A model generated the notes under the pieces. That model was not told the origin of the DNA. It was given only the letters and a program-made list of their open reading frames with translations, and ran no database searches. Positions 34,009-42,627 of a stretch of DNA of 64,000 nucleotides are shown piece after piece. A program made the translations under genes and the position numbers. Position 1 is the first letter of the stretch. Every line of letters begins with the position of its first letter. Source of the stretch: JBDTSW01 sp051004675 (GTDB lineage: Bacteria > Actinomycetota > Thermoleophilia > Solirubrobacterales > 70-9). The DNA lies in assembly GCA_051004675.1 (NCBI GenBank), contig JBPCKC010000025.1, positions 1 through 64,000 of the forward strand, in the 5' to 3' direction.

Positions 34009-36621
34009 CTAGGCGACGACCGTGAACCTTCGCTTCGCGGGTAGCGGATCCGCGTTCCCGGCGGAGTCGAGAGCCCGGACGCGGAACACGTGGGCGCCGA
34101 GGCGGAGGTGGGCGTACTCGTGTGGCGAGGAGCAACTGCTCCAGTCGCCGTCGTCCAGTCGGCATTCGAAGCCCGCCGCCTGCTCGCCCAGGGCGTCAAA
34201 GCGGAAGCGGGCAGTGCGCCGGTGGATCTCACCGCTGGGGCCGCTCACGATGGCGGTGTCGGGCGGCACGGTGTCGAGGGTGAACTCGAGCTGGGCGGGG
34301 GTTGGATCCGTGTGGGCGGTGCTGTCCGTGGCCTGAACGCGGAAGGTGTGGGGACCGTCGAGGAGCTCCTCGGTGGTGTGCGGGGAGGTGCAGTCCTCGA
34401 AGGCCCCGGCGTCGATCGCGCACTGGAAGGTCGAGTTCGACTCGGTGGAGCGGAAGTCGAAGGTGGGCGTTGGGTCGTTGGTGGGGTCGGGGGGCCCACT
34501 GTCGATCACGGTGTTGGGTGCCGTGGTGTCAACGCTGAACTCGTGCTCGGCCGGCGTCGCGTCCAGGTTCTGAGCCGCGTCCTTGGCGCGCACCCGGAAG
34601 GTGTGGGGGCCGTCCGAGAGCGTGGGGGTCGTACGCGGTGAGGTGCAGCTCGCGAACGTGCCGGTGTCGATCGCGCACTCGAGGGTCGAGTTCACCTCGC
34701 TGCTGTGGAAGGTGAAGGTGGGCGTCGGGTCGTCGGTCACCGCCGGCGGTCCACTGTCGATCACGGTGTCGGGCGCCACGGTGTCCACGGTGAAGGAGCG
34801 CTCGGCCGGGGTGGGGTCGGTGTTCGGCGTCCCGTCGGTGTCGATCGCTCGCACGCGGAACGTGTGTGGCCCGTCGAGAAGCGTCGCCGTGGTGTGCGGG
34901 GAGGTGCAGCTCAGATAGGTGCCGGTGTCGATCGCGCAGGCGAAGTTCGACCCCGGCTCCGTGGAGTGGAACGCGAAGGTGGGCGTGGGGTCGTTCGTCG
35001 GGCCGCTCGCCCCGCTGTCGATCAGCGTGTTGGGCGTCGTGTCGACGGTGAAGCTGCGAGTGGCGGGGGTGGGATCGGTCTGGGCGGCGCTGTCGATCGC
35101 CCGGACGCGGAACGTGTGAGGCCCGTCGAGCAGGCTCGCGGTCGTGCGCGGCGACGTGCAGCTCGAGAAGGCGCCGGCGTCGATCGCGCACTGGAAGGTC
35201 GAGCTCGACTCGGTGGAGTGAAAGCCGAACGTGGGGGTGGAGTCGGAGGTGGTGCCGGTCGGCCCGCTGTCGATCACCGTGTCCGGGGGGTTGTCCGTGG
35301 CGGCGTGGTAGCGGGCGAGCGCGAACTCGGCGACGCCGGTCGCGGTGGACGATCCGGCCGCCACGATCCTGCCGTTCGTCTGGATCGCAACGCCGTGGCC
35401 GGTGTCATCTCCTCCGAAGCCGGTCGTGACCCTGCCGTCGCCGCCGAAGCTGGTGCTGAGCGCGCCGCTCGTGGTGTAGCGGGCGAGGGCGAAGTCGTGC
35501 GATGAGCCGGGCTGCGTCGAGCCCGCGGCGATGATCCTGTCGTCGGCCTGGATGGCGACCCCGGTCGCCTGGTTCTCGGCGCCGCCGAAGTCCGTGGTCA
35601 GCCTCCCGTCGCCGTCGAAGCCGGTGTCGGGGAACCCGCTGGTGGTGTAGCGGGCGAGGGCGAAGTCCGCGTTCGCCCCGCTGAAGTCGTCGGCGCTGTC
35701 GCCGGCGGCCACGATCTTCCCATCGTCCTGGATGGCGACGTCCAGGATCCGGTCGGAGCGGCCGAAGCCGGTGTTGACCTTGCCGTCGAAGTTGAAGCTG
35801 GCGTCCAGTGACCCGCTGGTCGTATAGCGGGCGAGCGCGAAGTCGAAGTCGAAGTCCCCGTCGGGGTCGGCGATGCCGGCGGCCACGATCTTGCCGTCCT
35901 CTTGGATCGCCACGGAGGTCGCGGTGTCGTTCGCCCCGTCGAAACCGGTCGTGACCTTGCCATCGCCGCCGAAGCTCGTGTCCGCCGAGCCACCTGACGT
36001 GAAGCGGAAGACGCCGAAGTCGCCCGGGTCGTCGGTTCCGACCAGGGAGTGGTCGCCACCGGCCACGACGATCTTGCCATCTGCCTGGATCGCGACGGCT
36101 GAGGCCTCCTCGTCGAAGCCGAAGTCGACCGTCCGCTTGCCGTCGCCCGCGAAGCTCGTATCGAGCGTGCCGTCGGTCTTGTATCGGGCGAGGGCGAGCT
36201 CGCTGTCGTCGGCCCCGGTGCTTGGCGGGTAGGTGGTGCCGACCACCACGATCCTGCCGTCGGGCTGGATCGCGGCGGCGTCCACGATCGCAAGCGGGCC
36301 GAAGTCCGTCGTGACCCTGCCGTCGCCGCTGAACGTCGTGTCGAACGACCCGTCCGACTTGTAGCGGGCAAGGGCGAAGTCGCCGTTGGCGGTGCCGGCG
36401 ACCACGATCTTGCCGTCCGTTTGGATCTGGACAGCGGTCGCCCTAGCGGGGCTTCCGGCGAACCCGCCGGTCAATTTGCCGTCGCCGGCGAAGCTCAGGT
36501 CGAGGTCCCCGGGATCGGCGGCGTGGGCGCCCGGAGCGTGCGCGGCGGCGAGGTAGGCGAGGATGACAGCGAACGCCGTGGCTTTGCTCCTGCGAAAGGA
36601 CCGAGCGTTGCGCCTCGTCAT
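34009..36621 (-). CDS. Large secreted delta-60 propeller with five Ig-like repeats
   Basis: An 870-residue protein. After a signal peptide (AFAVILAYLAAAHAPGAHA) come seven delta-60 repeats (F/LDTSFxGDGKVTTDFG ... VAIQxDGKIVAAG ... DFALARYTTSG), then five Ig-like units of about 85 residues, each built as PDTVIDSGPxxxTxDxTPTF ... FxCxID ... DGPHTFRVRAxD. Each Ig-like unit contains two cysteines, likely one disulfide. It should be displayed outside the cell as an adhesin-like or surface-matrix protein. TACCAT near 36688 and an AAAGG ribosome site before the ATG point to a leadered transcript. It lies convergent to tRNA-Gly, ending 57 bp after it. Confidence 0.88.
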   Translation of the reverse strand: MTRRNARSFRRSKATAFAVILAYLAAAHAPGAHAADPGDLDLSFAGDGKLTGGFAGSPARATAVQIQTDGKIVVAGTANGDFALARYKSDGSFDTTFSGDGRVTTDFGPLAIVDAAAIQPDGRIVVVGTTYPPSTGADDSELALARYKTDGTLDTSFAGDGKRTVDFGFDEEASAVAIQADGKIVVAGGDHSLVGTDDPGDFGVFRFTSGGSADTSFGGDGKVTTGFDGANDTATSVAIQEDGKIVAAGIADPDGDFDFDFALARYTTSGSLDASFNFDGKVNTGFGRSDRILDVAIQDDGKIVAAGDSADDFSGANADFALARYTTSGFPDTGFDGDGRLTTDFGGAENQATGVAIQADDRIIAAGSTQPGSSHDFALARYTTSGALSTSFGGDGRVTTGFGGDDTGHGVAIQTNGRIVAAGSSTATGVAEFALARYHAATDNPPDTVIDSGPTGTTSDSTPTFGFHSTESSSTFQCAIDAGAFSSCTSPRTTASLLDGPHTFRVRAIDSAAQTDPTPATRSFTVDTTPNTLIDSGASGPTNDPTPTFAFHSTEPGSNFACAIDTGTYLSCTSPHTTATLLDGPHTFRVRAIDTDGTPNTDPTPAERSFTVDTVAPDTVIDSGPPAVTDDPTPTFTFHSSEVNSTLECAIDTGTFASCTSPRTTPTLSDGPHTFRVRAKDAAQNLDATPAEHEFSVDTTAPNTVIDSGPPDPTNDPTPTFDFRSTESNSTFQCAIDAGAFEDCTSPHTTEELLDGPHTFRVQATDSTAHTDPTPAQLEFTLDTVPPDTAIVSGPSGEIHRRTARFRFDALGEQAAGFECRLDDGDWSSCSSPHEYAHLRLGAHVFRVRALDSAGNADPLPAKRRFTVVA

Positions 36622-36901
36622 GGACCTTTCTCGCTCCTCGCTCCGGTTCGATGCGGCGGTGCCCCCGGCCGCCGCGACGGATTCGATGGTACACCGGCAC
36701 GGTGGGGCCTACAACGCCAAGCGCCAGGGCCGCGACCGCACCACCGCCGCAGCCTGAACCGCGGCGGATCGCGCTGCGCACCCTGGGGTCAGATGACGAC
36801 CCCGCCCTCCTCGGGCGGATCGACGAGCTGCTGGCCGCCTGAGCCGACCGCGGGCGCCGATCGAAGGATCGTGCCGGCCCCAACCGGCCCGATCATTCGA
36901 T
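36622..36901. other. Gene-poor stretch with promoter and repeat trace
   Basis: This 280-bp gap holds the promoter of the delta-60/Ig gene (TACCAT near 36688, complement) and a 19-bp trace of the GGGGTCAGA element at 36785. A plus-strand frame ends at 36842 (TLGSDDDPALLGRIDELLAA) but lacks a convincing start; I do not call it. Confidence 0.5.
36785..36803. repeat. GGGGTCAGA element, minimal copy
   Basis: GGGGTCAGATGACGACCCC, a 19-bp near-palindrome of the same family as the copies at 7570, 9090 and 59068. It is intergenic, unlike the others. Confidence 0.5.
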
Positions 36902-37408
36902 CTAGGCGGTGCGGGAGCCCCGGGAGGGTGCGCGCAGGCGCTTGAGACGCCCCTCGATGGCAGCCTCGCCCTCGACGGCGCTGGCGTGCTCCTCCGCCTT
37001 GCGGCGCCGCTCGTCGGCTGTGCGGGCGTGGGTCGTGGCGGCCGCCGCGCTCTCCTCGGCCAGGCGGGCCTTCTCGGAGGCCTCGGCCGCCGCCTTCTCG
37101 GCGGATGCGAGCCGCGCCTCGGCCGCCCGGACGCGCTCGGCGAGCCGCTGGTTGGCCGCGATCGCCTGCTTGAGCTTTGCCTGGGACTGGCGAAGCATCG
37201 GCAGGGCCTTCTCGGCCTGTGTCTGGGCCTTGCGCGCCTTGGCCGTCATCGCCCGCAGCTCGGCAACGAGCCGTTCGTTCTCCTCGCCCGCGCGCCGACA
37301 GGCGTCGAGGGCCCGCTCGGCTACTTGTGCGAGCGTGCGCGGCGAGGCGGTGTCCGGGTCGGCGTCCATGTCCCCAGCGATGCAACGGGCCCATCGGCCG
37401 GTTCGCAC
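36902..37408 (-). CDS. Coiled-coil protein of unknown function
   Basis: A 168-residue protein, almost all one long alpha helix: heptad-like runs (KARKAQTQAEKALPMLRQSQ, RVRAAEARLASAEKAAAEAS, EEHASAVEGEA) predict a coiled coil from about residue 40 to 150. No enzyme domain, no membrane helix. GTG 37408 has TAGTTT 6 nt upstream and gives 168 residues; ATG 37369 (MDADPDTASPRTL) is an alternative. It could be a structural or scaffolding protein. Confidence 0.7.
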   Translation of the reverse strand: MRTGRWARCIAGDMDADPDTASPRTLAQVAERALDACRRAGEENERLVAELRAMTAKARKAQTQAEKALPMLRQSQAKLKQAIAANQRLAERVRAAEARLASAEKAAAEASEKARLAEESAAAATTHARTADERRRKAEEHASAVEGEAAIEGRLKRLRAPSRGSRTA

Positions 37409-37417
37409 CCGTCGAAA

Positions 37418-37537
37418 CTAGCCCATCTTGCGGCAGTTGGCGCAACAGCCAACCCACGGCGCCCCGGCGGCGGCCTCGTCGAACGCATCAGCGAGGCGGG
37501 CCAGCTCGCCCTCGCGCTCGATGAGCCCGTCGCTCAA
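37418..37537 (-). CDS. Short ORF, possible regulator-ATPase remnant
   Basis: A 39-residue frame starting TTG 37537, overlapping the end of the SDR gene. Its start (GLIEREGELARLADAFDEA) resembles the first helix of AAA/LuxR-family regulators, where a Walker A loop would follow; instead it ends CCANCRKMG and a stop. It is either a leftover of a truncated regulator or chance. Confidence 0.25.
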   Translation of the reverse strand: MSDGLIEREGELARLADAFDEAAAGAPWVGCCANCRKMG

Positions 37538-38247
37538 GCGGACTGGCTGGTGGGCCTGATCAGAATTTCGTTGACGTCGACGTGGTCGGGCTGGCCGAGC
37601 GCGTAGAGGACGGCCCGCGCGATGTCGTCGTCGTGAAGGGCGTTGTCGGGGCCGGGCCTGTTCTCGAAGAACGGCGTATCCACCATGCCCGGCTCCACCA
37701 CGGTGACCCGGATCCGGTTGTCGTCCTCCTTGCCGCGCAGCTCTTGGCGAAGGGCCTCGCCGATGGCGCTCACGGCCCACTTGGACGCCGAGTACATGGA
37801 GCCGGGCAGGACCCGGCGCCCCGCGACCGAGCTGGTGATGACGTAGTGGCCGGCCTGGCGCTCGAGCAGATGGGGGAGGGTGGCGCGGACTGTGTAGGCC
37901 ACGCCGAGCACGTTCGTGAGGATCATCGAGCGCCAGTGCTCGGGAGACTCCTCGAGGAACCCCCGCGCGGCGCCGAAGCCCGCGTTGGCGAAGACCACGT
38001 CGATTGCTCCGAACGAGTCGAGCGCAGCGGCCGCGAGACCCTCGACGTCCTCCCACTCGGAGACGTCGCACCCGACCGCGATGGCGCGCTCGGCGCCCCC
38101 GAGCTCCTCGGCGAGCTCGGCGAGCTTGTCCTCCGAGCGGGCCGCGAGGACAAGCCGGTACCCGGCGTCGGCGGCCTGGCGCGCGGTCTGCGCCCCGATC
38201 CCGGTGGAGGCCCCGGTGATCACCATCACTTGGTCGTTCCCCGCCAT
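37534..38247 (-). CDS. Short-chain dehydrogenase/reductase
   Basis: A 237-residue classical SDR. TGASTGIG (residues 12-19) binds NAD(P); VFANAG follows strand 4; the active site is Ser in VITSSVAG and YSASK (Tyr-x3-Lys). The substrate is not predictable. ATG 38247 was chosen: TACAAT at 38256-38261 lies 8 nt upstream. A longer frame upstream reads through the divergent ccmE promoter and is not supported. It is divergent from ccmE with about 100 bp between. Confidence 0.9.
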   Translation of the reverse strand: MAGNDQVMVITGASTGIGAQTARQAADAGYRLVLAARSEDKLAELAEELGGAERAIAVGCDVSEWEDVEGLAAAALDSFGAIDVVFANAGFGAARGFLEESPEHWRSMILTNVLGVAYTVRATLPHLLERQAGHYVITSSVAGRRVLPGSMYSASKWAVSAIGEALRQELRGKEDDNRIRVTVVEPGMVDTPFFENRPGPDNALHDDDIARAVLYALGQPDHVDVNEILIRPTSQSA

Positions 38248-38346
38248 GGGGCGCGATTGTATGGGCGGCGGCTCCAACCTGGGAACCGCGCGCGCCACGC
38301 CCGGGCGAGCGCATTGCGATACTCGCAGGGGCCGTCCAGGCCCTCG

Positions 38347-38775
38347 ATGGACCCTGATCGCAAGCGAAAGATCCGACTCGGCATCGCGCTCGGCACCGCC
38401 GTCGTGCTGGCCGCATCGCTCGTTTACGTGTCGTTCAGCGCCTCGAGCGAGGCGAAGTCGCCCGCCGACGTCCTCGCGGCCGGCCCGGGGGCGAGCTACG
38501 AGGTCTTCGGGATCGTCGCCGACGGTTCGGTGGAGCACTCGGGGGAGGAGCTGCGCTTCGAGATCGAGGACCGCGACGACCCCGCCCAGAGTGTGCCCGT
38601 GAGCTACACGGGCACGATCCCCGACCCCTTCCGAGAGGGCCGCGAGGTGATCATCACCGGGGAGCTCGAGCGCGGGACGCTGGTGGGGGAACGCGACAGC
38701 CTCATCACCAAGTGCCCCTCCAAGTTCGCCGACGAGGCCGAGGAGAACCCCGACCAGGTGATCATCGAGGAGTGA
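38347..38775 (+). CDS. ccmE: Cytochrome c maturation heme chaperone CcmE, Cys variant
   Basis: A 142-residue CcmE: N-terminal membrane anchor (IALGTAVVLAASLVYVSFS), then an OB-fold (YEVFGIVADGSV, LRFEIEDRDDPAQSVPVSYT, GREVIITGEL). CcmE binds heme covalently and passes it to CcmF. The classical heme-binding His is replaced by Cys123 in TKCPSKFADEAE, matching the C-x3-Y type seen in archaea and some bacteria but with Phe127 instead of Tyr. It leads the ccmE-ccmF-ccmI-like operon. Confidence 0.9.
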   Translation: MDPDRKRKIRLGIALGTAVVLAASLVYVSFSASSEAKSPADVLAAGPGASYEVFGIVADGSVEHSGEELRFEIEDRDDPAQSVPVSYTGTIPDPFREGREVIITGELERGTLVGERDSLITKCPSKFADEAEENPDQVIIEE

Positions 38776-38797
38776 CGATGAGGCTGGCTCGGAAGCG

Positions 38798-41017
38798 GTG
38801 ATCCCGGAGCTCGGCGCGGCCGCCCTGGTCTGCGCCTTCGCGACGGCGCTCTTCGTCGTCGGCGCCGCTATCGCCGCGGCCCGTGGCGGCGACCGGCGCC
38901 TGGTGGACTCCGCGCGCCGCGGCGTCTTGGCGATGGCGGCCCTCCTGACCGTGGCCGTCGTCTGCCTGGAGGTCTCGTTCCTGCGCGACGACTTCTCGGT
39001 GGAGCTGGTCGCCGATCACTCCTCGACGACCACCCCCACGGGCTACAAGATGACCGCGATGTGGTCGAGCCAGGCGGGCTCGCTGCTCCTGTGGGCGTGG
39101 GTGCTCTCGCTCGCGACCTCGGGCGTGCTGCAGGCGACCCGCAACCGCCTGCGCGACCTCGTCCCGTGGGCGACGGCGATTCTCGGCGGCCTCGCCGTGT
39201 TTTTTATCGGCCTGATGCTCTCCGGGATCCTCTCGCCGGCGGCCGACTCGTTCCCGTTCACCCGGCTCGACCCGGCTCCGGCCGAGGGCGTGGGGCTGAC
39301 GCCGCTGCTTCGCCACCCCGCGATGGCGATCCACCCGCCGATGCTCTACTCGGGCTACGTCCTGTTCAGCATCCCGTTCGCGTTCGCGATCGCGGCTCTC
39401 ATCACCCGCCGCCTCGACGCGGAGTGGATCCGCTCGACCCGGCGCTTCGCGCTGGTCGCCTGGCTCTTTTTGGGCACCGGGGTCCTGCTCGGCTCGTTTT
39501 GGAGCTACAACGAGCTGGGGTGGGGCGGCTACTGGGGCTGGGACCCGGTGGAGAACGCGTCGCTCATGCCCTGGCTGCTGGGCACCGCCTTCCTGCACTC
39601 GGTGATCGTCCAGGAGAAACGGGGGATCCTCCGCGCCTGGAACGTCTCGCTGGTGGTGGCGACGTTCGCGTTCTGCCTGCTGGGCACGTTCCTCGTTCGC
39701 TCGGGGATCCTCCAGTCCATCCACGCGTTCGGCGTCTCGAAGGTAGGCGGGCCGCTGCTGGCTCTGATCGCGCTGGTCGTCATCGGCTCCGCGGCGCTCG
39801 TCGTCTCTCGCCTCGACGACCTGCGAAGCGAGCGGCGGATCGAGTCGCTGGCCTCGCGCGAGGCGGTGTTCCTGGTCAACAACCTGTTGCTGGTCGCGCT
39901 CTGCGCTGTGATCTTCTGGGGCACGTTCTTCCCGTTGATCTCCGAGGCGCTCACCGGACAGGAGCGCTCGGTGGGCGCGCCGTTCTTCAACGCGGTCACG
40001 ACGCCGCTCGCGATCCTGCTGGTGCTCTTCACGGGCATCGGCCCTCTCCTCGCCTGGCGACGGGTGAGCGCGGGGCGGGCGTGGCGGCTGGTGTGGCCGC
40101 CGGCGCTCCTGGCCGGGGTCGTGGGGGTCGGCTTGGTGGTGTTCACCGACGCCGCCCAGGAGCCCGCCGCGCTCGTGCTGTTCTGCTTCGCCTCGTTCAC
40201 GCTCGGCGCGCTCGCCGGCGAGTTGCTACGCGCCTCCGCGGCGCAGCGCCGGCTCGGCGGGGGTTCCCTGGCGGGCGCGGCCGCTCGTGTGGTGGCGCGC
40301 AACCGCCGCCGCTACGGCGGCTACCTGGTCCACGCCGGCATCGCGATCCTGTTCGTCGCGGTCGCGGCCTCCTCGAGCTTTCAGACCTCCTCGGACGTGC
40401 GCCTCCAGCCGGGGCAAAGCGCGACGGTCGGCGACTTCGAGGTGAGCTACGTCGAGGCGACGTCCGGAGTCGACGAGGCCGAGCAGCGGCTGACCTTCGG
40501 GGCCACGCTCGACGTCCGCCGCGACGGCGAGGAGTTCGCGGTGCTCTCGCCGTCGCGGAACTACTACTCCTCGGCGGCCACGGGCGGTGTGCGTGGGTTT
40601 TTCGAGGGCGAGGCCACCAGCGAGGTCGGGCGCCGGGGCTCGGCCGGCGGTGACTTTTGGACGGCGATGCGCCCCGACCTGGCCGCCTTCGACCAGGAGA
40701 TCACGACCGCCGACCGGCGGATCGCCCAGGTGACCGAGCGGATCGACTCGTCGGCCCCCGACCCCGCCGCCGCGGCCCAGCTCAAAGCCAACCTCGAGGG
40801 GATCGCGATCAAGCGCCTGACCGACGAGTACGTGCGGCGCGGGGCGCCGGTGGACTTCCGTGTCAACTACAACCCGCTGGTGATGTGGCTGTGGATCGGT
40901 GGCGCCATCGGCATCGCCGGCGGGCTGATCGCGATCTGGCCGGCGGCGGCGGCGAAGCGGCGCCGCGTGGCGGATGTCCACGCGGCGCGCCTGGCACGCG
41001 ATCTCGGCCGCGCCTAA
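38798..41017 (+). CDS. ccmF: Cytochrome c maturation heme-lyase component CcmF
   Basis: A 739-residue multi-helix protein. The WWD heme-handling loop is seen as WGGYWGWDPVENASLMPWLL (about residue 242-262), with surrounding conserved histidines (HPAMAIHPPMLYSGYV, TAFLHSVI). It transfers heme from CcmE to apocytochrome c. The C-terminal part has a large outside domain (DVRLQPGQSATVGDFEVSY) as in long CcmF. GTG start with GGAAG 3-8 nt upstream, 22 nt after ccmE. About 80-100 residues longer than E. coli CcmF. Confidence 0.93.
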   Translation: MIPELGAAALVCAFATALFVVGAAIAAARGGDRRLVDSARRGVLAMAALLTVAVVCLEVSFLRDDFSVELVADHSSTTTPTGYKMTAMWSSQAGSLLLWAWVLSLATSGVLQATRNRLRDLVPWATAILGGLAVFFIGLMLSGILSPAADSFPFTRLDPAPAEGVGLTPLLRHPAMAIHPPMLYSGYVLFSIPFAFAIAALITRRLDAEWIRSTRRFALVAWLFLGTGVLLGSFWSYNELGWGGYWGWDPVENASLMPWLLGTAFLHSVIVQEKRGILRAWNVSLVVATFAFCLLGTFLVRSGILQSIHAFGVSKVGGPLLALIALVVIGSAALVVSRLDDLRSERRIESLASREAVFLVNNLLLVALCAVIFWGTFFPLISEALTGQERSVGAPFFNAVTTPLAILLVLFTGIGPLLAWRRVSAGRAWRLVWPPALLAGVVGVGLVVFTDAAQEPAALVLFCFASFTLGALAGELLRASAAQRRLGGGSLAGAAARVVARNRRRYGGYLVHAGIAILFVAVAASSSFQTSSDVRLQPGQSATVGDFEVSYVEATSGVDEAEQRLTFGATLDVRRDGEEFAVLSPSRNYYSSAATGGVRGFFEGEATSEVGRRGSAGGDFWTAMRPDLAAFDQEITTADRRIAQVTERIDSSAPDPAAAAQLKANLEGIAIKRLTDEYVRRGAPVDFRVNYNPLVMWLWIGGAIGIAGGLIAIWPAAAAKRRRVADVHAARLARDLGRA

Positions 41018-41029
41018 CCGAGCAAGGAG

Positions 41030-41296
41030 ATGGAGCTCGCGCTCGCAATCGTGTTACTCGCCGTCGTGGCCTGGTTCGTCACGGCGCCGCTTCGTGGTGG
41101 GCCCGCCCAGCCCGGGGAGGATCCTGTGCGTGCCGATCTGGAGGCGCGCAAGGAGGCGAAGTACCGCGAGATCCGCGACGCCGAGCTCGACCGGGCGCAG
41201 GGCAAGCTCTCCGAGGAGGACTGGCGCGCGGCTGACGCCGAGCTCCGCGCCGAGGCGATCGAGATCCTGCGCCGCCTGGACGAAACGGCTGGTTAG
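41030..41296 (+). CDS. CcmI-like short membrane protein
   Basis: An 88-residue protein: one N-terminal transmembrane helix (LALAIVLLAVVAWFVTAPL), then YREIRDAELDRAQGKLSEED and AELRAEAIEILRRLD, a helical segment like the N-terminal half of CcmI (CycH), which recruits apocytochrome c. The TPR part is missing. It follows ccmF by 12 nt and belongs to that operon. Confidence 0.75.
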   Translation: MELALAIVLLAVVAWFVTAPLRGGPAQPGEDPVRADLEARKEAKYREIRDAELDRAQGKLSEEDWRAADAELRAEAIEILRRLDETAG

Positions 41297-41307
41297 ACTT
41301 CCCCGCC

Positions 41308-41532
41308 GTGGAATCCGTACTCGAGATCGTCCAGGTGGCCATCGCCGTCGCTGTGATCTTCCTCGTGCTCCTGCACTCCGGTAAGGACGCCGGGCTCTCC
41401 GGCGCGTTCGGCATCGGGCAGAGCGGTGGCTCGTTCGGCGGTGGCTCCCTCGTGGAGCGAAATCTCGATCGCTGGACGATCTTCTTCTCGCTCCTGTTCG
41501 TCCTCAACACCATCGTCCTGCTCAAGATCTAG
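41308..41532 (+). CDS. secG: Protein translocase subunit SecG
   Basis: A 74-residue protein with two membrane helices and the linker SGGSFGGGSLVERNLDRWT, the SecG pattern. It stimulates SecYEG export. Starts with GTG. TAGACT (41294-41299) is 8 nt upstream and overlaps the stop codon of the CcmI-like gene, so it can be transcribed from its own promoter in addition to the ccm operon. Confidence 0.92.
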   Translation: MESVLEIVQVAIAVAVIFLVLLHSGKDAGLSGAFGIGQSGGSFGGGSLVERNLDRWTIFFSLLFVLNTIVLLKI

Positions 41533-41537
41533 GGTCG

Positions 41538-42509
41538 ATGCGCTCGACGGGCGCGGCATCGGCGCGGGCCCTGCTGGCTTTCGGCGGGCTCTGCGTGGCG
41601 CTTGCCTCGGGGTGCAACGGCGACGACGATCCCACAACGCGCTCCGGGGGATCGCCGACCCCCGGGAACGGCGGCGCCCTCGCCTGGGCGGTTCCAGCCA
41701 CGCCCGGGAGCATCGATCCCCTGCTGGCGAGCGCCCGCGCCGATCAGCTCGTGACGCGGCAGATCTACGAGCCCCTGGTGGCGACCGTCTCGGGACCGTT
41801 CGGCGACGTGCGGCGACTGCCCGGGCTGGCGCTCTCGTCGAGTCCGTCCGCCGGCGCCACCATCTGGAGCTTCAGGCTGCGAGCCGGCGTCCGATTCCAG
41901 GATGGCTCACCGTTCAACGCCGGTGCCGTGCTGGCCAACGGCAGGCGCTGGATCACGACGTCCGAGGGCCAGGCGGTCATGCCCGACCTCTTCGCGGTCG
42001 ATGCGCCCCGCCCGGACCTCGTCCGCTTCTTCCTTCGCGCCCCCGACCCCGGGTTCCCCCAGCGGCTGGAGGCGCCGCAGACCGGCATCGTCTCGCCCCG
42101 TGCGCTCGACGTCCCCAGCGGGGAGGGGGCCCAGCTTCGGCGTGAGGGCCGATCCGGCACCGGGCCCTTCGAGCTGCGCGAGCGCTCGCTCGAGGAGGTC
42201 CTGCTGGCCCGCAGCTCGGTGTGGTGGGGGGCCGAGCGCGACCTGGGACCGACTCTCGACCAGGTCCTCTTCCGGCGGGTGCCGGATCCGCAGGAGCGCC
42301 TCGCGTTGCTGGGGGAGGGCGATGTCCAGATCGCCGACGCCCTCGGCCCGGCGCAGGTGCGGGCGGCGCGAGGCCAGCCGCTGCTCGACGTCCTCCCGGG
42401 TTCCGGAGGCACGTCGGTCGGGCTCGAGCGCTCCGTGCGCGGGATCGACTCCGCGGGGGAGATTCCCTCGCTCGCGGGCGTCTGGCTGACCAGGATCGGC
42501 GGTCGCTAG
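41538..42509 (+). CDS. Short SBP_bac_5-type solute-binding lipoprotein
   Basis: A 323-residue lipoprotein: lipobox ALASGC, Pro/Gly linker, then ALAWAVPATPGSIDPLLASA and RLRAGVRFQDGSPFNAGAVL, the start of periplasmic oligopeptide-binding (family 5) proteins. These usually have 500-550 residues; this ends after LTRIGGR and lacks the second lobe return. No ABC permease or ATPase genes flank it. It may be a shortened sensor-like protein or a gene truncated by recombination. Confidence 0.82.
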   Translation: MRSTGAASARALLAFGGLCVALASGCNGDDDPTTRSGGSPTPGNGGALAWAVPATPGSIDPLLASARADQLVTRQIYEPLVATVSGPFGDVRRLPGLALSSSPSAGATIWSFRLRAGVRFQDGSPFNAGAVLANGRRWITTSEGQAVMPDLFAVDAPRPDLVRFFLRAPDPGFPQRLEAPQTGIVSPRALDVPSGEGAQLRREGRSGTGPFELRERSLEEVLLARSSVWWGAERDLGPTLDQVLFRRVPDPQERLALLGEGDVQIADALGPAQVRAARGQPLLDVLPGSGGTSVGLERSVRGIDSAGEIPSLAGVWLTRIGGR

Positions 42510-42627
42510 GCGCGATTCGGCGTGATGCAACTGCCGTCTTTCTCCTGAACCTCTCGGCGGTCTTGGAGCGTCGCGAAAGCCGCTTGCGAGCCGCCCTTCC
42601 CTTCATCCGCGGGATACTGCGCGGGCG

